A stretch of DNA of 64,000 bases from Desulfovibrionaceae bacterium. Its GTDB lineage: Bacteria; Desulfobacterota; Desulfovibrionia; Desulfovibrionales; Desulfovibrionaceae. Below the pieces are notes generated by a model. It was not told the origin of the DNA, did no database searches, and worked only from the letters and a program-made list of their open reading frames with translations. Position numbers and translations under genes: made by a program. Positions 39,541 through 49,263 of this stretch are shown one piece after another; positions within the stretch are counted from its first letter, which is position 1, and each line of letters begins with the position of its first letter. The stretch spans positions 62,001 through 126,000 of the forward strand of contig JACCQI010000005.1 of the NCBI GenBank assembly GCA_015709315.1, read 5' to 3'.

Positions 39541-40338
39541 CTACTCGCCATGCTTGTGGTCTTGCGTCACGCCGTTCTTGCTCTCGCGGATGAACGCGAC
39601 CAGCCGGTCAACCGCTTCGACCCCTTTGATTTCATCCTCCACCTGGCCAAGGCTCTTTTCCTTGGTCAGACCGGAACGGAAAATGATCTTGTACGCCTTT
39701 TTCAGGGCCTTGCAGTCGGCGGACTCGAACCCGTTGCGGCGCAGGCCGATCAGATTGGGACCGAAGAGCTTGCCCCGGACGCCGTGTGCCAGCATGAAGG
39801 GCGGCACGTCCAGCTTGTATCCGCTGGCACCGCCGAGGAAGGAGTATTCGCCGATGCGTATGAACTGCTGCACGGCCGACAGGCCGGAGATGGTGACGAA
39901 ACGCCCCACTTCCACATGCCCCGCCAGTTGAACGGCGTTGGCCAGGATCACCCGGTCGCCGACCCGGCAGTCGTGGGCGATGTGCGAATAGGCCATGAAC
40001 AGGCAATCGGAGCCGATGACGGTCTCCCCTTCCCCCTGCACCGTGCCGCGGTGAATGGTCACGCACTCGCGGATGGTGTTGTTGTCGCCGATGCGGGTGA
40101 AGGTCTTTTCGCCCTTGTAGGCGATATGCTGCGGTTCGCCGCCCACCACGGCATGGGGATGCACGTGATTGTCCGCGCCCATTTCCGTGTTGGGACGAAT
40201 GACGCAATGGCATTCCAGGTGGGTGCGGTCGCCGATCTTGGTATCCGCGCCGATGACGACGTAGGGGCCGATGCGGACGTCGGCGCCCAACTCGGCCGAG
40301 GGATCGATGACCGCGCTCGGATGGATTTCACTGGCCAT
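39541..40338 (-). CDS. lpxA: UDP-N-acetylglucosamine acyltransferase LpxA
   Basis: First committed step of lipid A synthesis, 265 aa, a left-handed beta-helix of hexapeptide repeats (IDPSAELGADVRIGPYVVIG). The active-site region is FMAYSHIAHDCRVGD and the C-terminal helical domain carries GLRRNGF. Start overlaps the fabZ stop by 1 nt (TAATG). Confidence 0.96.
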   Translation of the reverse strand: MASEIHPSAVIDPSAELGADVRIGPYVVIGADTKIGDRTHLECHCVIRPNTEMGADNHVHPHAVVGGEPQHIAYKGEKTFTRIGDNNTIRECVTIHRGTVQGEGETVIGSDCLFMAYSHIAHDCRVGDRVILANAVQLAGHVEVGRFVTISGLSAVQQFIRIGEYSFLGGASGYKLDVPPFMLAHGVRGKLFGPNLIGLRRNGFESADCKALKKAYKIIFRSGLTKEKSLGQVEDEIKGVEAVDRLVAFIRESKNGVTQDHKHGE

Positions 40339-40796
40339 TACATGTCCCCTTTGTTGGCGACAGCAGCGGAGAATTCGCCCTGGCAGACGACGGTGCCGTC
40401 CACCTCGGCCACGCCGCGCATTTTCCAGATATTCATTTTGTTCTTCTCGTAGTAGACGTTGAGAATGAGCTGGTCTCCGGGCACCACGGGCTTGCGGAAC
40501 TTCACCTTGTTCAGTCCGGTGAAGAGAAATACCTTGTCGCCCAGTTCCTCTTCAAGGGAACTCATGACGAACAGCCCGCCCGTCTGGGCCAGAGCCTCCA
40601 ATTGCAGCACGCCCGGCATGACCGGGAGGCCGGGGAAATGGCCCTGGAAGAAACTCTCGTTCACGGTCACGTTCTTCATGGCCTTGAGACGAATGCCGGG
40701 TTCGAGTTCAAGCACCCTGTCCACCAGCAGGAACGGGTAACGATGCGGCAGCATCTCCATAATCTTGCGTATATCCAGATTGAACTCGTTACTCAT
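40338..40796 (-). CDS. fabZ: 3-hydroxyacyl-ACP dehydratase FabZ
   Basis: 152 aa hotdog dehydratase of fatty acid elongation. Catalytic His in [13 protein letters not shown] and Glu in [20 protein letters not shown] are present. The start was set at MSNEFNLD, which overlaps the lpxD stop by 8 nt. Its pairing with lpxA and lpxD reflects competition for hydroxyacyl-ACP. Confidence 0.95.
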   Translation of the reverse strand: MSNEFNLDIRKIMEMLPHRYPFLLVDRVLELEPGIRLKAMKNVTVNESFFQGHFPGLPVMPGVLQLEALAQTGGLFVMSSLEEELGDKVFLFTGLNKVKFRKPVVPGDQLILNVYYEKNKMNIWKMRGVAEVDGTVVCQGEFSAAVANKGDM

Positions 40797-41829
40797 GGTC
40801 TTCTCCAGCAGCATCTTTCATGGCTTCCAATTCTTTTTCCAAATTTTTTACTCGCTTGAAGAGCTCGGGCAACTTGGGCACGCACACCCCGGCAGCCTTG
40901 AGATAGGTCCCGGCAGGCATGGCCGGGCTTCCCGCCAGCTTGAGACCGGGCTTCACCCGTCCCGAAATGCCGCCCTGGGCCCCGACGATGACATTGTCGC
41001 CGATAGAGGCGTTGTCGGCCACGCCGACCTGCCCGGCCAGGATGACGCCGTTGCCCACCACCGTGGAACCGCCGATGCCCACCTGCCCGATGATCAGGCA
41101 ATGTTCGCCGATCTCGACGTTGTGGCCGATCTGCACCAGGTTGTCGATCTTGGTGCCGCGCTTGATGCGGGTCGTATCCAGCGCGGCCCGGTCGATGGCC
41201 GTGTTGGAGCCGATCTCCACGTCGTTTTCCACCGCCACCGTGCCGATCTGGGGAATCTTCATGTGCCCTGCCGGGGTCTGTGCATATCCGTAGCCGTCGC
41301 CGCCCAGCACGGCGCCGGGCTGGATGATGACGTTGTCGCCCAGCGTCAGGCCACCCATGACGACCGCGTTGGGATACAGGGTGCACCGGGTCCCGATGCG
41401 GGTTTCCTCGCCGACGTAGACGCCGGAGAAAATGACGGAGCCGGCACCGATCTTCGCCCCTGCCCCGACAAAGGCAAAGGGATAGACCGTGGCGGACTCG
41501 TCGATCTCGGCCTCCGGGTGTATGAAGGCAAGCTCGCTTAGGCCGGACAGGCATCCCTGGGGGCACGCAAAGAGATTCACGACCTTTGCCAGGTCCATGT
41601 ACACGTTGCCGCTGATCAGGGCGCATCCGGCCTTTTCGGCATAAGGGCCGGATGTGAGCACACATCCGGCCTTGGTGGTTTCAAGCTGCTGCTGATATTT
41701 CGGGTTTACGAGAAAGGAAATCTCGCTCGGCCCGGCCTTGTCCAGGGTGTTGACCCCGGTGATGTCAATATCCGCACCAGTGTATTCCAGCCCGAGCTTC
41801 TCGGCCAGAGCGGATAATTTCATGTTCAT
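40789..41829 (-). CDS. lpxD: UDP-3-O-acylglucosamine N-acyltransferase LpxD
   Basis: Third lipid A enzyme, 346 aa. It has the N-terminal uridine-binding domain (LSEFLVNPKY-like segment), then hexapeptide beta-helix repeats with the catalytic region [21 protein letters not shown], and a C-terminal helical coil. A second Met two codons in ([11 protein letters not shown]) may be the true start. Confidence 0.95.
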   Translation of the reverse strand: MNMKLSALAEKLGLEYTGADIDITGVNTLDKAGPSEISFLVNPKYQQQLETTKAGCVLTSGPYAEKAGCALISGNVYMDLAKVVNLFACPQGCLSGLSELAFIHPEAEIDESATVYPFAFVGAGAKIGAGSVIFSGVYVGEETRIGTRCTLYPNAVVMGGLTLGDNVIIQPGAVLGGDGYGYAQTPAGHMKIPQIGTVAVENDVEIGSNTAIDRAALDTTRIKRGTKIDNLVQIGHNVEIGEHCLIIGQVGIGGSTVVGNGVILAGQVGVADNASIGDNVIVGAQGGISGRVKPGLKLAGSPAMPAGTYLKAAGVCVPKLPELFKRVKNLEKELEAMKDAAGEDHE

Positions 41830-41833
41830 TCGC

Positions 41834-42349
41834 CTACTTTCCGGCCTTCTTGGCCGCGTCCAGCGCCTTGACCAGTTCTGCCGTCACATCCAGGCCGTCG
41901 GCGATGAAGGTCAGGCCGGGGGTCTGCTTGTCAAAAGCGAGGGTGTATCCCTTGGCAACGCAGAAATCCTTGATCACCTTCTGGGCCACCGGAGTGATGG
42001 GGGCGATCAGCTTTGCCTGTTCGGCCTTGATGGACTTCTGGAACACGGCGAAATCCTCATTCAGATCGCGGGCGCGGCGACGGAATTCCATGACCTTGTC
42101 CTGCAAGGTCTTCTCGTCGAACGCCTTGCTGTCGATCTGCTTCTTGAGATTGGCGAGGGAATCGCGCTCCTTGTTGAGCTGTTGACCGCGAGACATGAAC
42201 TTGGCATCCATCTTCGCCTTGATTTCCTTGCCGTACTGGGATTCTTCGACCATCTCCTGAAGGTCGAAAACAGCAATCTTGGTTTCCGCATAGGCCACAG
42301 CCTGCAGAAGGAAAACAAAGCAGACTGACAGCAAGCAAACTCTTTTCAT
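41834..42349 (-). CDS. skp: Skp/OmpH periplasmic chaperone
   Basis: 171 aa with a Sec signal (cleaved about AYAE) and the long coiled-coil tentacle region (about 40-120) of Skp. It carries unfolded outer membrane proteins to BamA, whose gene lies 31 bp upstream. AAGGAG precedes the ATG. Confidence 0.92.
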   Translation of the reverse strand: MKRVCLLSVCFVFLLQAVAYAETKIAVFDLQEMVEESQYGKEIKAKMDAKFMSRGQQLNKERDSLANLKKQIDSKAFDEKTLQDKVMEFRRRARDLNEDFAVFQKSIKAEQAKLIAPITPVAQKVIKDFCVAKGYTLAFDKQTPGLTFIADGLDVTAELVKALDAAKKAGK

Positions 42350-42380
42350 CGTATTCTCCTTAACATATTGAATTCATTAA

Positions 42381-45101
42381 TTAGAAGGGTCTACCCATCA
42401 ATAGTTCGACCTTGTGTCGGCCCGAATTGTCGAGGGGATCCAGGGCATAGCCGTACACGAAGCCCACAGGCCCCATGGGCGAATACCAGTTCAGGCCTGC
42501 GCCCACGCTTTTGTACAGGCCCAGGGAAGGCTTTTCGCCGTAGCGTTGCACGGACTCGAAAAACATCTCGTCTTCCTGCCACGAGTTGCCCGCATCGAAG
42601 AAGACCAGGGCCGCAATGCCCAATTCCTCGCTGATGGGACGCTTCAGCTCGAGGTTGGTATAAAATGCCTTGTTGCCGCCCACCGTGGACGAGGACGTCC
42701 CGCTTTCGGTAGGTACGATGGAGTAGTTGTCGTAGCCGCGAACCGTACCGACGCCGCCGAGTTCGAAGCGTTGCGCGGTCGGAATTTCGTCATTGTTGAA
42801 GTTTTCATGGACATAGCCTGCCCAGAACTTTGAATGAAAGACGATCTTTTCGAGCACCGGCGTATACCATTCCCACGATCCGGTATACTTGACGAAATGG
42901 TCGGTACCGCCGATGAAGCCGCCGCCGAACGTCATGGACAGTCGGGTCAGCGTGCCTTCCGTCGTGCCCATGAACTTGTCGCGGGTATCGCGGGTGATGG
43001 TCCCGGCCACGGTGGAGGCCACATGATCACCCTCGTCTTCCTTGACATCATCGGATGCATCGGAATCCACATTGGTAATGGAATAAAAATCCAGTCCGTA
43101 TCCCCATTTGAGCGAGGTGTATTCACCGATCGGATAGTAGAAGTTCAGGTTTCCACCCGTTGAGTCGATGTCGTACTGGCTGTATTCCCTTTCGTTCCTG
43201 TGCGCCGTCACGCCGACTCCGAGATCGGTATCGTCGAGACGCGGATTGGTGAAATACGCCGTGTAGCTCGTGCTCGATCCGCCGATCTGCCCGTCGAATC
43301 CGATATTGTATCCGCGGCCGAAAAGGTTCGACTCCTTGATGCTGCCGCCGAAAAACACGCCGTCATAAGTCGAGTAGCCGATGCCGCCGCTGATGGATCC
43401 GGTGGACTTGTCCTTGACCTTGACGACCAAATCCATCTCTTCAGGATCGCCGGTGGGAACAGGCGAGATATCGACTTTCTCGAAATAATCCAGATTGGTC
43501 AGGCGCTGGTGGGACCGTTCCAGCTTCTCGCCGTTGAAACGGTCGCCATCCGCCAGCCGCATTTCCCGCATGATGACGTTGTTGCGGGTGCGGGTGTTCC
43601 CCTCGACCAGCACGCGTCTGATGTGAACGCGTTGATGCTTTTCGATGTGGTACACGACGTCCACGATTTTGGTTTCGGGATTGTCCTGCAGGTTCACGCC
43701 CACGTCGGCGTAGGCATACCCGTAATTATTGTAATGGGAGGTCAGGGCCTCGATGTCGCTCCTGACCATGCTCCGGTCGAAATATTCGTCCTCCGCCTGC
43801 AGGGAATCAATGTTTGTCACCTGCAAAAGCGTGTTGGAATCGTCGATGAGGTCGCCCGAGAACTTGGTTTCACCCATCTTGTAGCGATCCCCTTCCCAAA
43901 CCTTGTAAATGACGTCGATGCCGTCATCCTTGATGTCGACCTCGGGGCGGCCGACTTTTGCGGTCAGAAAGCCCTTGCTCTGGTAGAAGGCCATGATCGC
44001 CGAAGCATCGCGCTCCAGCAGTTCCTCCTTGAGCACGCCGGTATTGTCGATCCAGGAAAGGAAACCGCGCTCCTTCAGGGCCAGGACATCCTTGACGTCG
44101 TCAGGGTCCATCTGTTCGGCGCCGTCGATGATGACGTTCTCGATGTACAGTTCCGGCCCCTCGTCAACGATGAAGGCCAATCGGGCAATGCCGTTGCCGT
44201 CATCATGAATTTCATGGGTGACCTTGGCCTTGTAGTAGCCTTCCTTGCGGTACATTTCGCGGATGACGCGGATGTCGTCGGACAGCACCTTCGGGTTGAC
44301 CACGCCGCCCTTCTTGGTGGAAACGGCCTCGATAATGTCCTCGGCGTCGATCTCGTCCGAGCCGCGCACGGTCACCGCCTGGATACGGGGCTTTTCCTTG
44401 ACCACGAACACGACCCGCTTGCCGTCCTCGACGTTCTCCAGCCGCACCTGCACATCATCGAAATATCCGAGATCATACACGTTTTTCAACGCCGTATTGA
44501 TCGATTTGGCGGTCAGCATATCGCCCTTCTGCATGGTCATGCGCATGAGAACGACTTCCTTGTCGAGGACCTTGGTGCCGTCCACGTCCACTTCGGCGAC
44601 GACATCCTGCCGCAAAAGATCCATGCGCATGCGGTCCACCAGGGAATCCACGGCGGGCAACAGGTTGATGAGGCCCTCCTTGGACACGGAAATGCGTTTC
44701 CCGGAATCGGACTCCAGAGCATCGACCAGCCGGGCGTCGAGGTTCAAGTTGCTGCCGATCTGGTTCAAGGTGCCGTAAACAGAAAAATCGGCTCCCACGT
44801 CTTTGGCCAGGCTCCGGGCGATATCGGGAGTCAGGACCGCATCGGAGGCGGCCGCGAGGGCCGTCTGGATCGCATCGGAATCAATAACCGTGAATCCGGC
44901 CTCACGGAGCCGGTCGGACAGCAATTCCGGAAGACTGTCCTTCAGGTACGTCAAATCTTCGCCGGCATGCACCTCGAAGGGCAGCACCGCAATGGAAACG
45001 TCTTCGCCTATGCCGTCCGCCGCCCGAACCAAGGCGGGAGCCGCCAACAGTAAAAGTGCCATCACGTAGGTCGCAAGGGTGCGAGCCGGGTTATTGAGCA
45101 T
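42381..45101 (-). CDS. bamA: Outer membrane protein assembly factor BamA with extra N-terminal domain
   Basis: 906 aa, about 100 longer than E. coli BamA. After the signal peptide (about 1-27) comes a segment of about 120 residues beginning VSIAVLPFEVHAGEDL that resembles FlgO/CsgG/TolB-N domains. POTRA repeats follow (about 150-560) and then the Omp85 barrel, with VRGY (GVGTVRGYDNYS) and the C-terminal Phe. The start has AGGAG upstream and overlaps lolD by 11 nt. Confidence 0.93.
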   Translation of the reverse strand: MLNNPARTLATYVMALLLLAAPALVRAADGIGEDVSIAVLPFEVHAGEDLTYLKDSLPELLSDRLREAGFTVIDSDAIQTALAAASDAVLTPDIARSLAKDVGADFSVYGTLNQIGSNLNLDARLVDALESDSGKRISVSKEGLINLLPAVDSLVDRMRMDLLRQDVVAEVDVDGTKVLDKEVVLMRMTMQKGDMLTAKSINTALKNVYDLGYFDDVQVRLENVEDGKRVVFVVKEKPRIQAVTVRGSDEIDAEDIIEAVSTKKGGVVNPKVLSDDIRVIREMYRKEGYYKAKVTHEIHDDGNGIARLAFIVDEGPELYIENVIIDGAEQMDPDDVKDVLALKERGFLSWIDNTGVLKEELLERDASAIMAFYQSKGFLTAKVGRPEVDIKDDGIDVIYKVWEGDRYKMGETKFSGDLIDDSNTLLQVTNIDSLQAEDEYFDRSMVRSDIEALTSHYNNYGYAYADVGVNLQDNPETKIVDVVYHIEKHQRVHIRRVLVEGNTRTRNNVIMREMRLADGDRFNGEKLERSHQRLTNLDYFEKVDISPVPTGDPEEMDLVVKVKDKSTGSISGGIGYSTYDGVFFGGSIKESNLFGRGYNIGFDGQIGGSSTSYTAYFTNPRLDDTDLGVGVTAHRNEREYSQYDIDSTGGNLNFYYPIGEYTSLKWGYGLDFYSITNVDSDASDDVKEDEGDHVASTVAGTITRDTRDKFMGTTEGTLTRLSMTFGGGFIGGTDHFVKYTGSWEWYTPVLEKIVFHSKFWAGYVHENFNNDEIPTAQRFELGGVGTVRGYDNYSIVPTESGTSSSTVGGNKAFYTNLELKRPISEELGIAALVFFDAGNSWQEDEMFFESVQRYGEKPSLGLYKSVGAGLNWYSPMGPVGFVYGYALDPLDNSGRHKVELLMGRPF

Positions 45102-45774
45102 AGAGTTCTCCTGAACGTAATTCAACACGTCGATGCGTCATGCCTGCAAGTTCCGGATTGTGTGTAACTACAACGAATGTCATGCCTAATTCTTTATTCA
45201 ATGTCATCAACAACTCGCCGATCCTGGCTCCGCTTTCCTCATCCAGGTTGCCCGTGGGCTCGTCGGCGAGGAGGACCTTGGGCTGCATGAGGATGGCGCG
45301 GGCAATGGCGGCGCGCTGCCTCTCGCCGCCGGAAAGCGTCGTCACCTTGTGTTCGCGCCGATGAGAAAGCCCAACAACGTCAAGCGCTTCCTCTGCAAGT
45401 TGCATTCCCCTGGCCCGTCCCTCGCCAGCGATGAAGGCGGGCATGGCCACGTTTTCCAGGGTGGAAAATTCCGGCAACAGGTGATGGAACTGAAACACGA
45501 ATCCGATATCCCGATTCCGTATGACGGCCCGCCGCCTGTCCCCCAGGGTGCCCAAATCGACACCGTTGAGAAAGATCTTTCCGCTCGTGGCCCGATCCAG
45601 GGTTCCGAGCATGTGCAAGAGCGTGGTCTTGCCCGACCCGGACGCGCCCAGAATGGCCAGCGCCTCTCCTCTCTCGATGGTCAGGTCCGCCTCCCGGAGC
45701 ACGCGCACCGGCTGCGAAGGACCTTCAAATTCCTTACTAACGGCAACCAGCTTGTATATAGCCTCATTACTCAT
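45091..45774 (-). CDS. lolD: Lipoprotein-releasing ABC ATPase LolD
   Basis: 227 aa ABC ATPase. Walker A GASGSGKTTLLH, the LolD motif region around FQFHHLLPEFSTLENV, signature LSGGERQRAAIARAI and Walker B VLLADEPTGNLD are present. Overlaps lolC upstream and bamA downstream. It powers extraction of lipoproteins from the inner membrane. Confidence 0.96.
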   Translation of the reverse strand: MSNEAIYKLVAVSKEFEGPSQPVRVLREADLTIERGEALAILGASGSGKTTLLHMLGTLDRATSGKIFLNGVDLGTLGDRRRAVIRNRDIGFVFQFHHLLPEFSTLENVAMPAFIAGEGRARGMQLAEEALDVVGLSHRREHKVTTLSGGERQRAAIARAILMQPKVLLADEPTGNLDEESGARIGELLMTLNKELGMTFVVVTHNPELAGMTHRRVELRSGELYAQ

Positions 45775-46996
45775 AACGCAAGGCTTCACTGGGACTCAGG
45801 CCCGCGGCACGGCGGGCCGGATAAATGGTTGCCAGAAAACACAGCAAAAATGCCGCGCCGCCAATGGCGATCATGTCCAGGGACTCGAGCCGCACCGGCA
45901 GATAGTCAACGGGGTAGACGTTGCTCGGCAGCTTGATGAACTGATACTTCTTCAGCAACAGGCTGACGGGCACGCCGATGCAAAATCCGAGCACCGTTCC
46001 CACCAAGCCGATGAGGGTGCCCTGGAACATGAAGATGTTCCTGATGCTGCTCTTCTCGGCCCCAAGGGACATCAATACGGCAATGTCCTTGGTTTTTTGT
46101 ATTACCAGCATAACCAACGTTGTGACAATACTGAAAGATCCGACCAGGACTATCATGGCCAGGATGATGAACATGGCCGACTTTTCAAGCTCCAACGCAG
46201 CGAAAAGATTGGCGTTCATCTCCTGCCAGTGGCGGACGTACACGGTGAAGGACTCGATCCGCTCGCGCAATTGCCGGGTGATGGCCTCCACGTTGTAGAC
46301 GTCGTCCACGCTGATTTCCAACCCCGACACCACGTCCCTCTTGAAGCCGAGCAGTTGCCGGGCCGCCGGTATGGACACGTAGCCCAGCGAGGAGTCGTAC
46401 TCGAACATGCCGGTGCGGAACACGCCCGCCACGCGGAACCGGCGCACCTTGGGCGTGAAGCCGGCGGAACTCGACCGGCCCGAAGGCGACAGCAGGTTCA
46501 CCTCGGACCCTTCGGTCAGGCCCAGCCGCCTGGCCAGCTCGGACCCGATGATGATGCCGGGTTCATCCCCTTCGTCCGCAAGTCGGGATAGATCGCCGCT
46601 GACCATGTCCTTGGAAAGACTGACCACGGAGTCGGAGGTGGTCGGGTCGATGCCCCGCAAAACAACACCCTTGACTCCGGTGCGGGTGGACAGCATGACC
46701 TCGGAATAAACGAAAGGCGTCACCCCGGTGACGCCTGGGACTTTTTTCGCCTCCTCGGCCAGCTCCTCGTAATCCGCCATCCCGCCCCGCAGGGACGTGA
46801 CCAGGATATGGGCGTTGACGCCGAGAATCTTATCGCGCAGGTCCGTGGAAAAACCGTTCATCACACCGATGACGACGATCAGCGCGCCGACGCCGATAGC
46901 CACTCCGCAGACCGCAAACAGCGATATGACGGATATGAACGACTGCTTGCGCAATGCGAACAGGTAGCGGAGTGCGATGAAGGTCTCGAATCTCAT
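45767..46996 (-). CDS. Lipoprotein-releasing system permease LolC/LolE
   Basis: 409 aa FtsX-type permease with four TM helices and a periplasmic domain. It starts with the conserved MRFETFIALRYL and ends with PARRAAGLSPSEALRYE. Only one LolC/E gene is present, so it probably works as the homodimeric LolF type with LolD. Confidence 0.92.
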   Translation of the reverse strand: MRFETFIALRYLFALRKQSFISVISLFAVCGVAIGVGALIVVIGVMNGFSTDLRDKILGVNAHILVTSLRGGMADYEELAEEAKKVPGVTGVTPFVYSEVMLSTRTGVKGVVLRGIDPTTSDSVVSLSKDMVSGDLSRLADEGDEPGIIIGSELARRLGLTEGSEVNLLSPSGRSSSAGFTPKVRRFRVAGVFRTGMFEYDSSLGYVSIPAARQLLGFKRDVVSGLEISVDDVYNVEAITRQLRERIESFTVYVRHWQEMNANLFAALELEKSAMFIILAMIVLVGSFSIVTTLVMLVIQKTKDIAVLMSLGAEKSSIRNIFMFQGTLIGLVGTVLGFCIGVPVSLLLKKYQFIKLPSNVYPVDYLPVRLESLDMIAIGGAAFLLCFLATIYPARRAAGLSPSEALRYE

Positions 46997-47020
46997 ACTT
47001 TCCTCGGGACCGCGCCCTCG

Positions 47021-48604
47021 TTAACCGGCCTCGGGCCTGAGCAGCGGAAAAAGAATGACCTCCCTGATGGAGGCGCTGTCCGTCAGGAGCATGACCAGGC
47101 GATCGATGCCGATGCCCTGCCCGGCCGCCGGAGGCATGCCGTACTCCAAGGCCCGGACGTAATCCTCATCCATGAAATGCGCTTCCTCGTCACCGGCCTC
47201 CTTTTCCTGCACCTGTATCTCGAAACGGCCGCGTTGGTCCACGGGATCGTTGAGCTCGGAAAAGGCGTTGGCCATTTCACGGCCGGTCATGAACAACTCG
47301 AACCTGTCCGTCAGGTCCGGATTCTCCTCGTTGCGGCGCGAGAGCGGGGAAATATCCGTCGGGTAATGGTAGATGAAGTGCGGCTGGACCAGCCTCGGCT
47401 CGACAAGCAGGTCGAACAGCTTGGCCTGGAGCTTGCCGAGCTTCTCACCCTCCACGACCTTTTCGCCCTTTTCCTTCACCAGCGCCTTGCACTTCTCGTA
47501 GTCCGCATAGACTTCGGGCGGCACGCCGCCGATCGTCTCCAGGGATTTGTGGAAGGGAACCCTGTGCCACGCACCCACGGTCAGGTCGATCTTGTCGCCC
47601 TGGTACTCGACCACGGTGGAACCGGTCACCCGCTCGGCAATCCGGGCGAACAACTCCTCGGTCAGATCCATCAGGTCCTCGAAATTGGCATAGGCCCAGT
47701 AGAATTCGAGCATGGTGAACTCGGGATTGTGCTGGGTGGAGATGCCCTCGTTGCGGAAGTTCCGGTTGATCTCGTAGACCCGCTCCAGTCCGCCCACCAG
47801 CAGCCGCTTCAAATACAGCTCCGGCGCAATGCGCATGTAGAGCTTCATGTCCAGGGCGTTGTGGTACGTTTCAAAGGGCTTGGCCGTGGCGCCGCCGGGA
47901 ATGGGCTGCATCATGGGCGTTTCCACTTCCATGAAGCCCCGCTCGTCGAAGAAGTTGCGCATCTCGCGCACGATGGCGGTCCGGGCCTTGAAGATTTCCT
48001 TGGTCTTGGGCGTGACGATGAGGTCCACGTATCGCTGGCGGTACCGGGTCTCCACGTCCTTGAGGCCGTGATATTTCTCCGGCAGCGGACGCATGGATTT
48101 GGTGATCAGCTTGAAGCCGCGGGTCTTGATGGTCAGCTCTTCCGTCTTGGTCCGAAACAGGGTGCCGACCACGCCGACGATGTCGCCGATGTCGGTCTTC
48201 TTGAACCGCTGGTACGCCTCGGGACCCAGCTCGTCCCGGGCGGCGTACACCTGAATGTTGCCGCTGCGGTCCTGGAGATGAAAAAAGGTGACTTTGCCGA
48301 AGGAACGGTAGGAGACCACGCGCCCGGCAACGGAATATTCCCGGTCGTCCTTGTCCAGGGTCTCGCCGTCCACATGGCCGCATTTGTCCCGAATTTCGCT
48401 GATTTCGGCGTCCCGCCTGAAATCATTGGGATAAAGATGAATGTTGTCGTCCAAAAGGCCGCACGCTTTTTCGACGCGGGTCTTGATGACGGAGTTAAGC
48501 TCGTCCTTGACCTGAAGGGCCTCGAGCATGGGCATGAACCTTTCCGCATTAGGCGACTTGGTTGCAAGCTTGATTTTCTTATTCTTTTTTTGTTCTTGTG
48601 CCAA
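47021..48604 (-). CDS. lysS: Lysyl-tRNA synthetase (class II)
   Basis: 527 aa. It has an N-terminal OB-fold anticodon-binding domain and the class II catalytic core with motif 2 ([17 protein letters not shown]) and motif 3 ([11 protein letters not shown]). The start appears to be TTG at 48604, with AGGGA upstream and a Lys-rich N-terminus. It is the first gene of the long leftward envelope operon, 24 bp before lolC. Confidence 0.95.
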   Translation of the reverse strand: MAQEQKKNKKIKLATKSPNAERFMPMLEALQVKDELNSVIKTRVEKACGLLDDNIHLYPNDFRRDAEISEIRDKCGHVDGETLDKDDREYSVAGRVVSYRSFGKVTFFHLQDRSGNIQVYAARDELGPEAYQRFKKTDIGDIVGVVGTLFRTKTEELTIKTRGFKLITKSMRPLPEKYHGLKDVETRYRQRYVDLIVTPKTKEIFKARTAIVREMRNFFDERGFMEVETPMMQPIPGGATAKPFETYHNALDMKLYMRIAPELYLKRLLVGGLERVYEINRNFRNEGISTQHNPEFTMLEFYWAYANFEDLMDLTEELFARIAERVTGSTVVEYQGDKIDLTVGAWHRVPFHKSLETIGGVPPEVYADYEKCKALVKEKGEKVVEGEKLGKLQAKLFDLLVEPRLVQPHFIYHYPTDISPLSRRNEENPDLTDRFELFMTGREMANAFSELNDPVDQRGRFEIQVQEKEAGDEEAHFMDEDYVRALEYGMPPAAGQGIGIDRLVMLLTDSASIREVILFPLLRPEAG

Positions 48605-48753
48605 AATATTTGTCCCTGTCTCTCCAAAAGTCTAGAAAAATGCGAGAGACGTTGATTCCGTAAGCCAAATAACGATTCCAGTCAAGAAAACCGCCTCTAT
48701 CCGCCCCGGAAAAATAATTTTTTAAAAAAGTGCCGCCAACCACCCTTTTTCCC

Positions 48754-48782
48754 TTGACCCCCAGAACCGATTTGTTTAAACA
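48754..48782 (+). promoter_or_regulatory. Putative promoter of tRNA-Asn
   Basis: TTGACC (48754-48759), 17-nt spacer, TAAACA (48777-48782). The expected start is about 18 nt before the mature tRNA 5' end. The -35 is good and the -10 is weak. Confidence 0.4.
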
Positions 48783-48806
48783 CTCTCTCGCTTCGACGGC
48801 AAATGT

Positions 48807-48882
48807 TCCCCAGTAGCTCAATCGGCAGAGCGGGTGACTGTTAATCACTAGGTTCGCGGTTCAAGTCCGTGCTGGGGAGCCA
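48807..48882 (+). tRNA. tRNA-Asn(GTT), integration site of the downstream element
   Basis: A 76-nt cloverleaf. The 7-bp acceptor stem TCCCCAG pairs with CTGGGGA, followed by discriminator G and encoded CCA. The anticodon loop CTGTTAA gives anticodon GTT. The T arm is GCGGTTCAAGTCCGT. Its 3' 48 nt are part of the left att repeat, so integration left the gene whole. Confidence 0.97.
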
Positions 48883-48883
48883 A
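48835..48883 (+). repeat. attL core (49-bp direct repeat, left copy)
   Basis: The sequence from the anticodon stem of tRNA-Asn through its CCA plus one A is repeated identically at 63432-63480. This is the crossover region of a tyrosine integrase. The flanking bases differ on both sides, which fixes the 49-bp length. Confidence 0.95.
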
Positions 48884-48890
48884 AGAAATC

Positions 48891-48923
48891 AAAGGGTTAC
48901 GCTACACAGCGTAACCCTTTTTT
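48891..48923 (+). terminator. Element-borne terminator after tRNA-Asn
   Basis: A 13-bp perfect stem (48891-48903 with 48908-48920), a 4-nt loop ACAC and a T6 run. It lies inside the element, just past attL. It now ends the tRNA transcript in place of the original chromosomal terminator, which lies beyond attR. Confidence 0.92.
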
Positions 48924-48926
48924 CGT

Positions 48927-48953
48927 TGAGTCAATCAAATAGTCAATCATTTG
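48927..48953. repeat. Left copy of 27-bp arm-type repeat
   Basis: Two AGTCAATCA units 12 bp apart. 26 of 27 bases match the copy at 63279-63305 near the other end, in the same orientation, 44 bp inside the att core. This placement fits integrase arm sites or excisionase sites. Confidence 0.75.
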
Positions 48954-49053
48954 AAAAAAAAGACAGCTTCAGATTAGAATACGGATCAACTGCCCAGCTA
49001 TTCTTAAAACGATTTAACTCTCTGTAAGTAAGCAGGAAAGCACTGGAGGCTAT

Positions 49054-49260
49054 ATGGCAAGTAGAGACGTACACACTGAAAAATTTGTCTGCCCTGAGTG
49101 TCACGCCGAAGGGAATGTCACCCTATCAGAAAATGATTACCCTTTTATGAAGCGGCTTGATTTGGAGGTGGTCAAATTCGATGGAAGCATTAAACAGGCC
49201 AACGCCCAAAACGATAAATTGACCGTAATCTGCTCTGAATGCGGTTCTGCGATGAAATAA
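49054..49260 (+). CDS. Small zinc-ribbon protein, function unknown
   Basis: 68 aa with two CxxC knuckles (CPEC near 13, CSEC near 61) about 45 residues apart, enough for one zinc ribbon. GGAGG lies 5 nt before the ATG. It is the only rightward gene in the left arm, facing the packaging operon end-to-end with 3 bp between stops. It is not a clear Ogr/Delta activator, since the Cys spacing differs. Confidence 0.6.
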   Translation: MASRDVHTEKFVCPECHAEGNVTLSENDYPFMKRLDLEVVKFDGSIKQANAQNDKLTVICSECGSAMK

Positions 49261-49263
49261 TTT

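Noticed and set aside
49054-49260. Ogr/Delta-type late gene activator
   Set aside because: Cys pairs are about 45 residues apart and both CxxC, unlike the Ogr spacing. Kept only as an unknown zinc ribbon.
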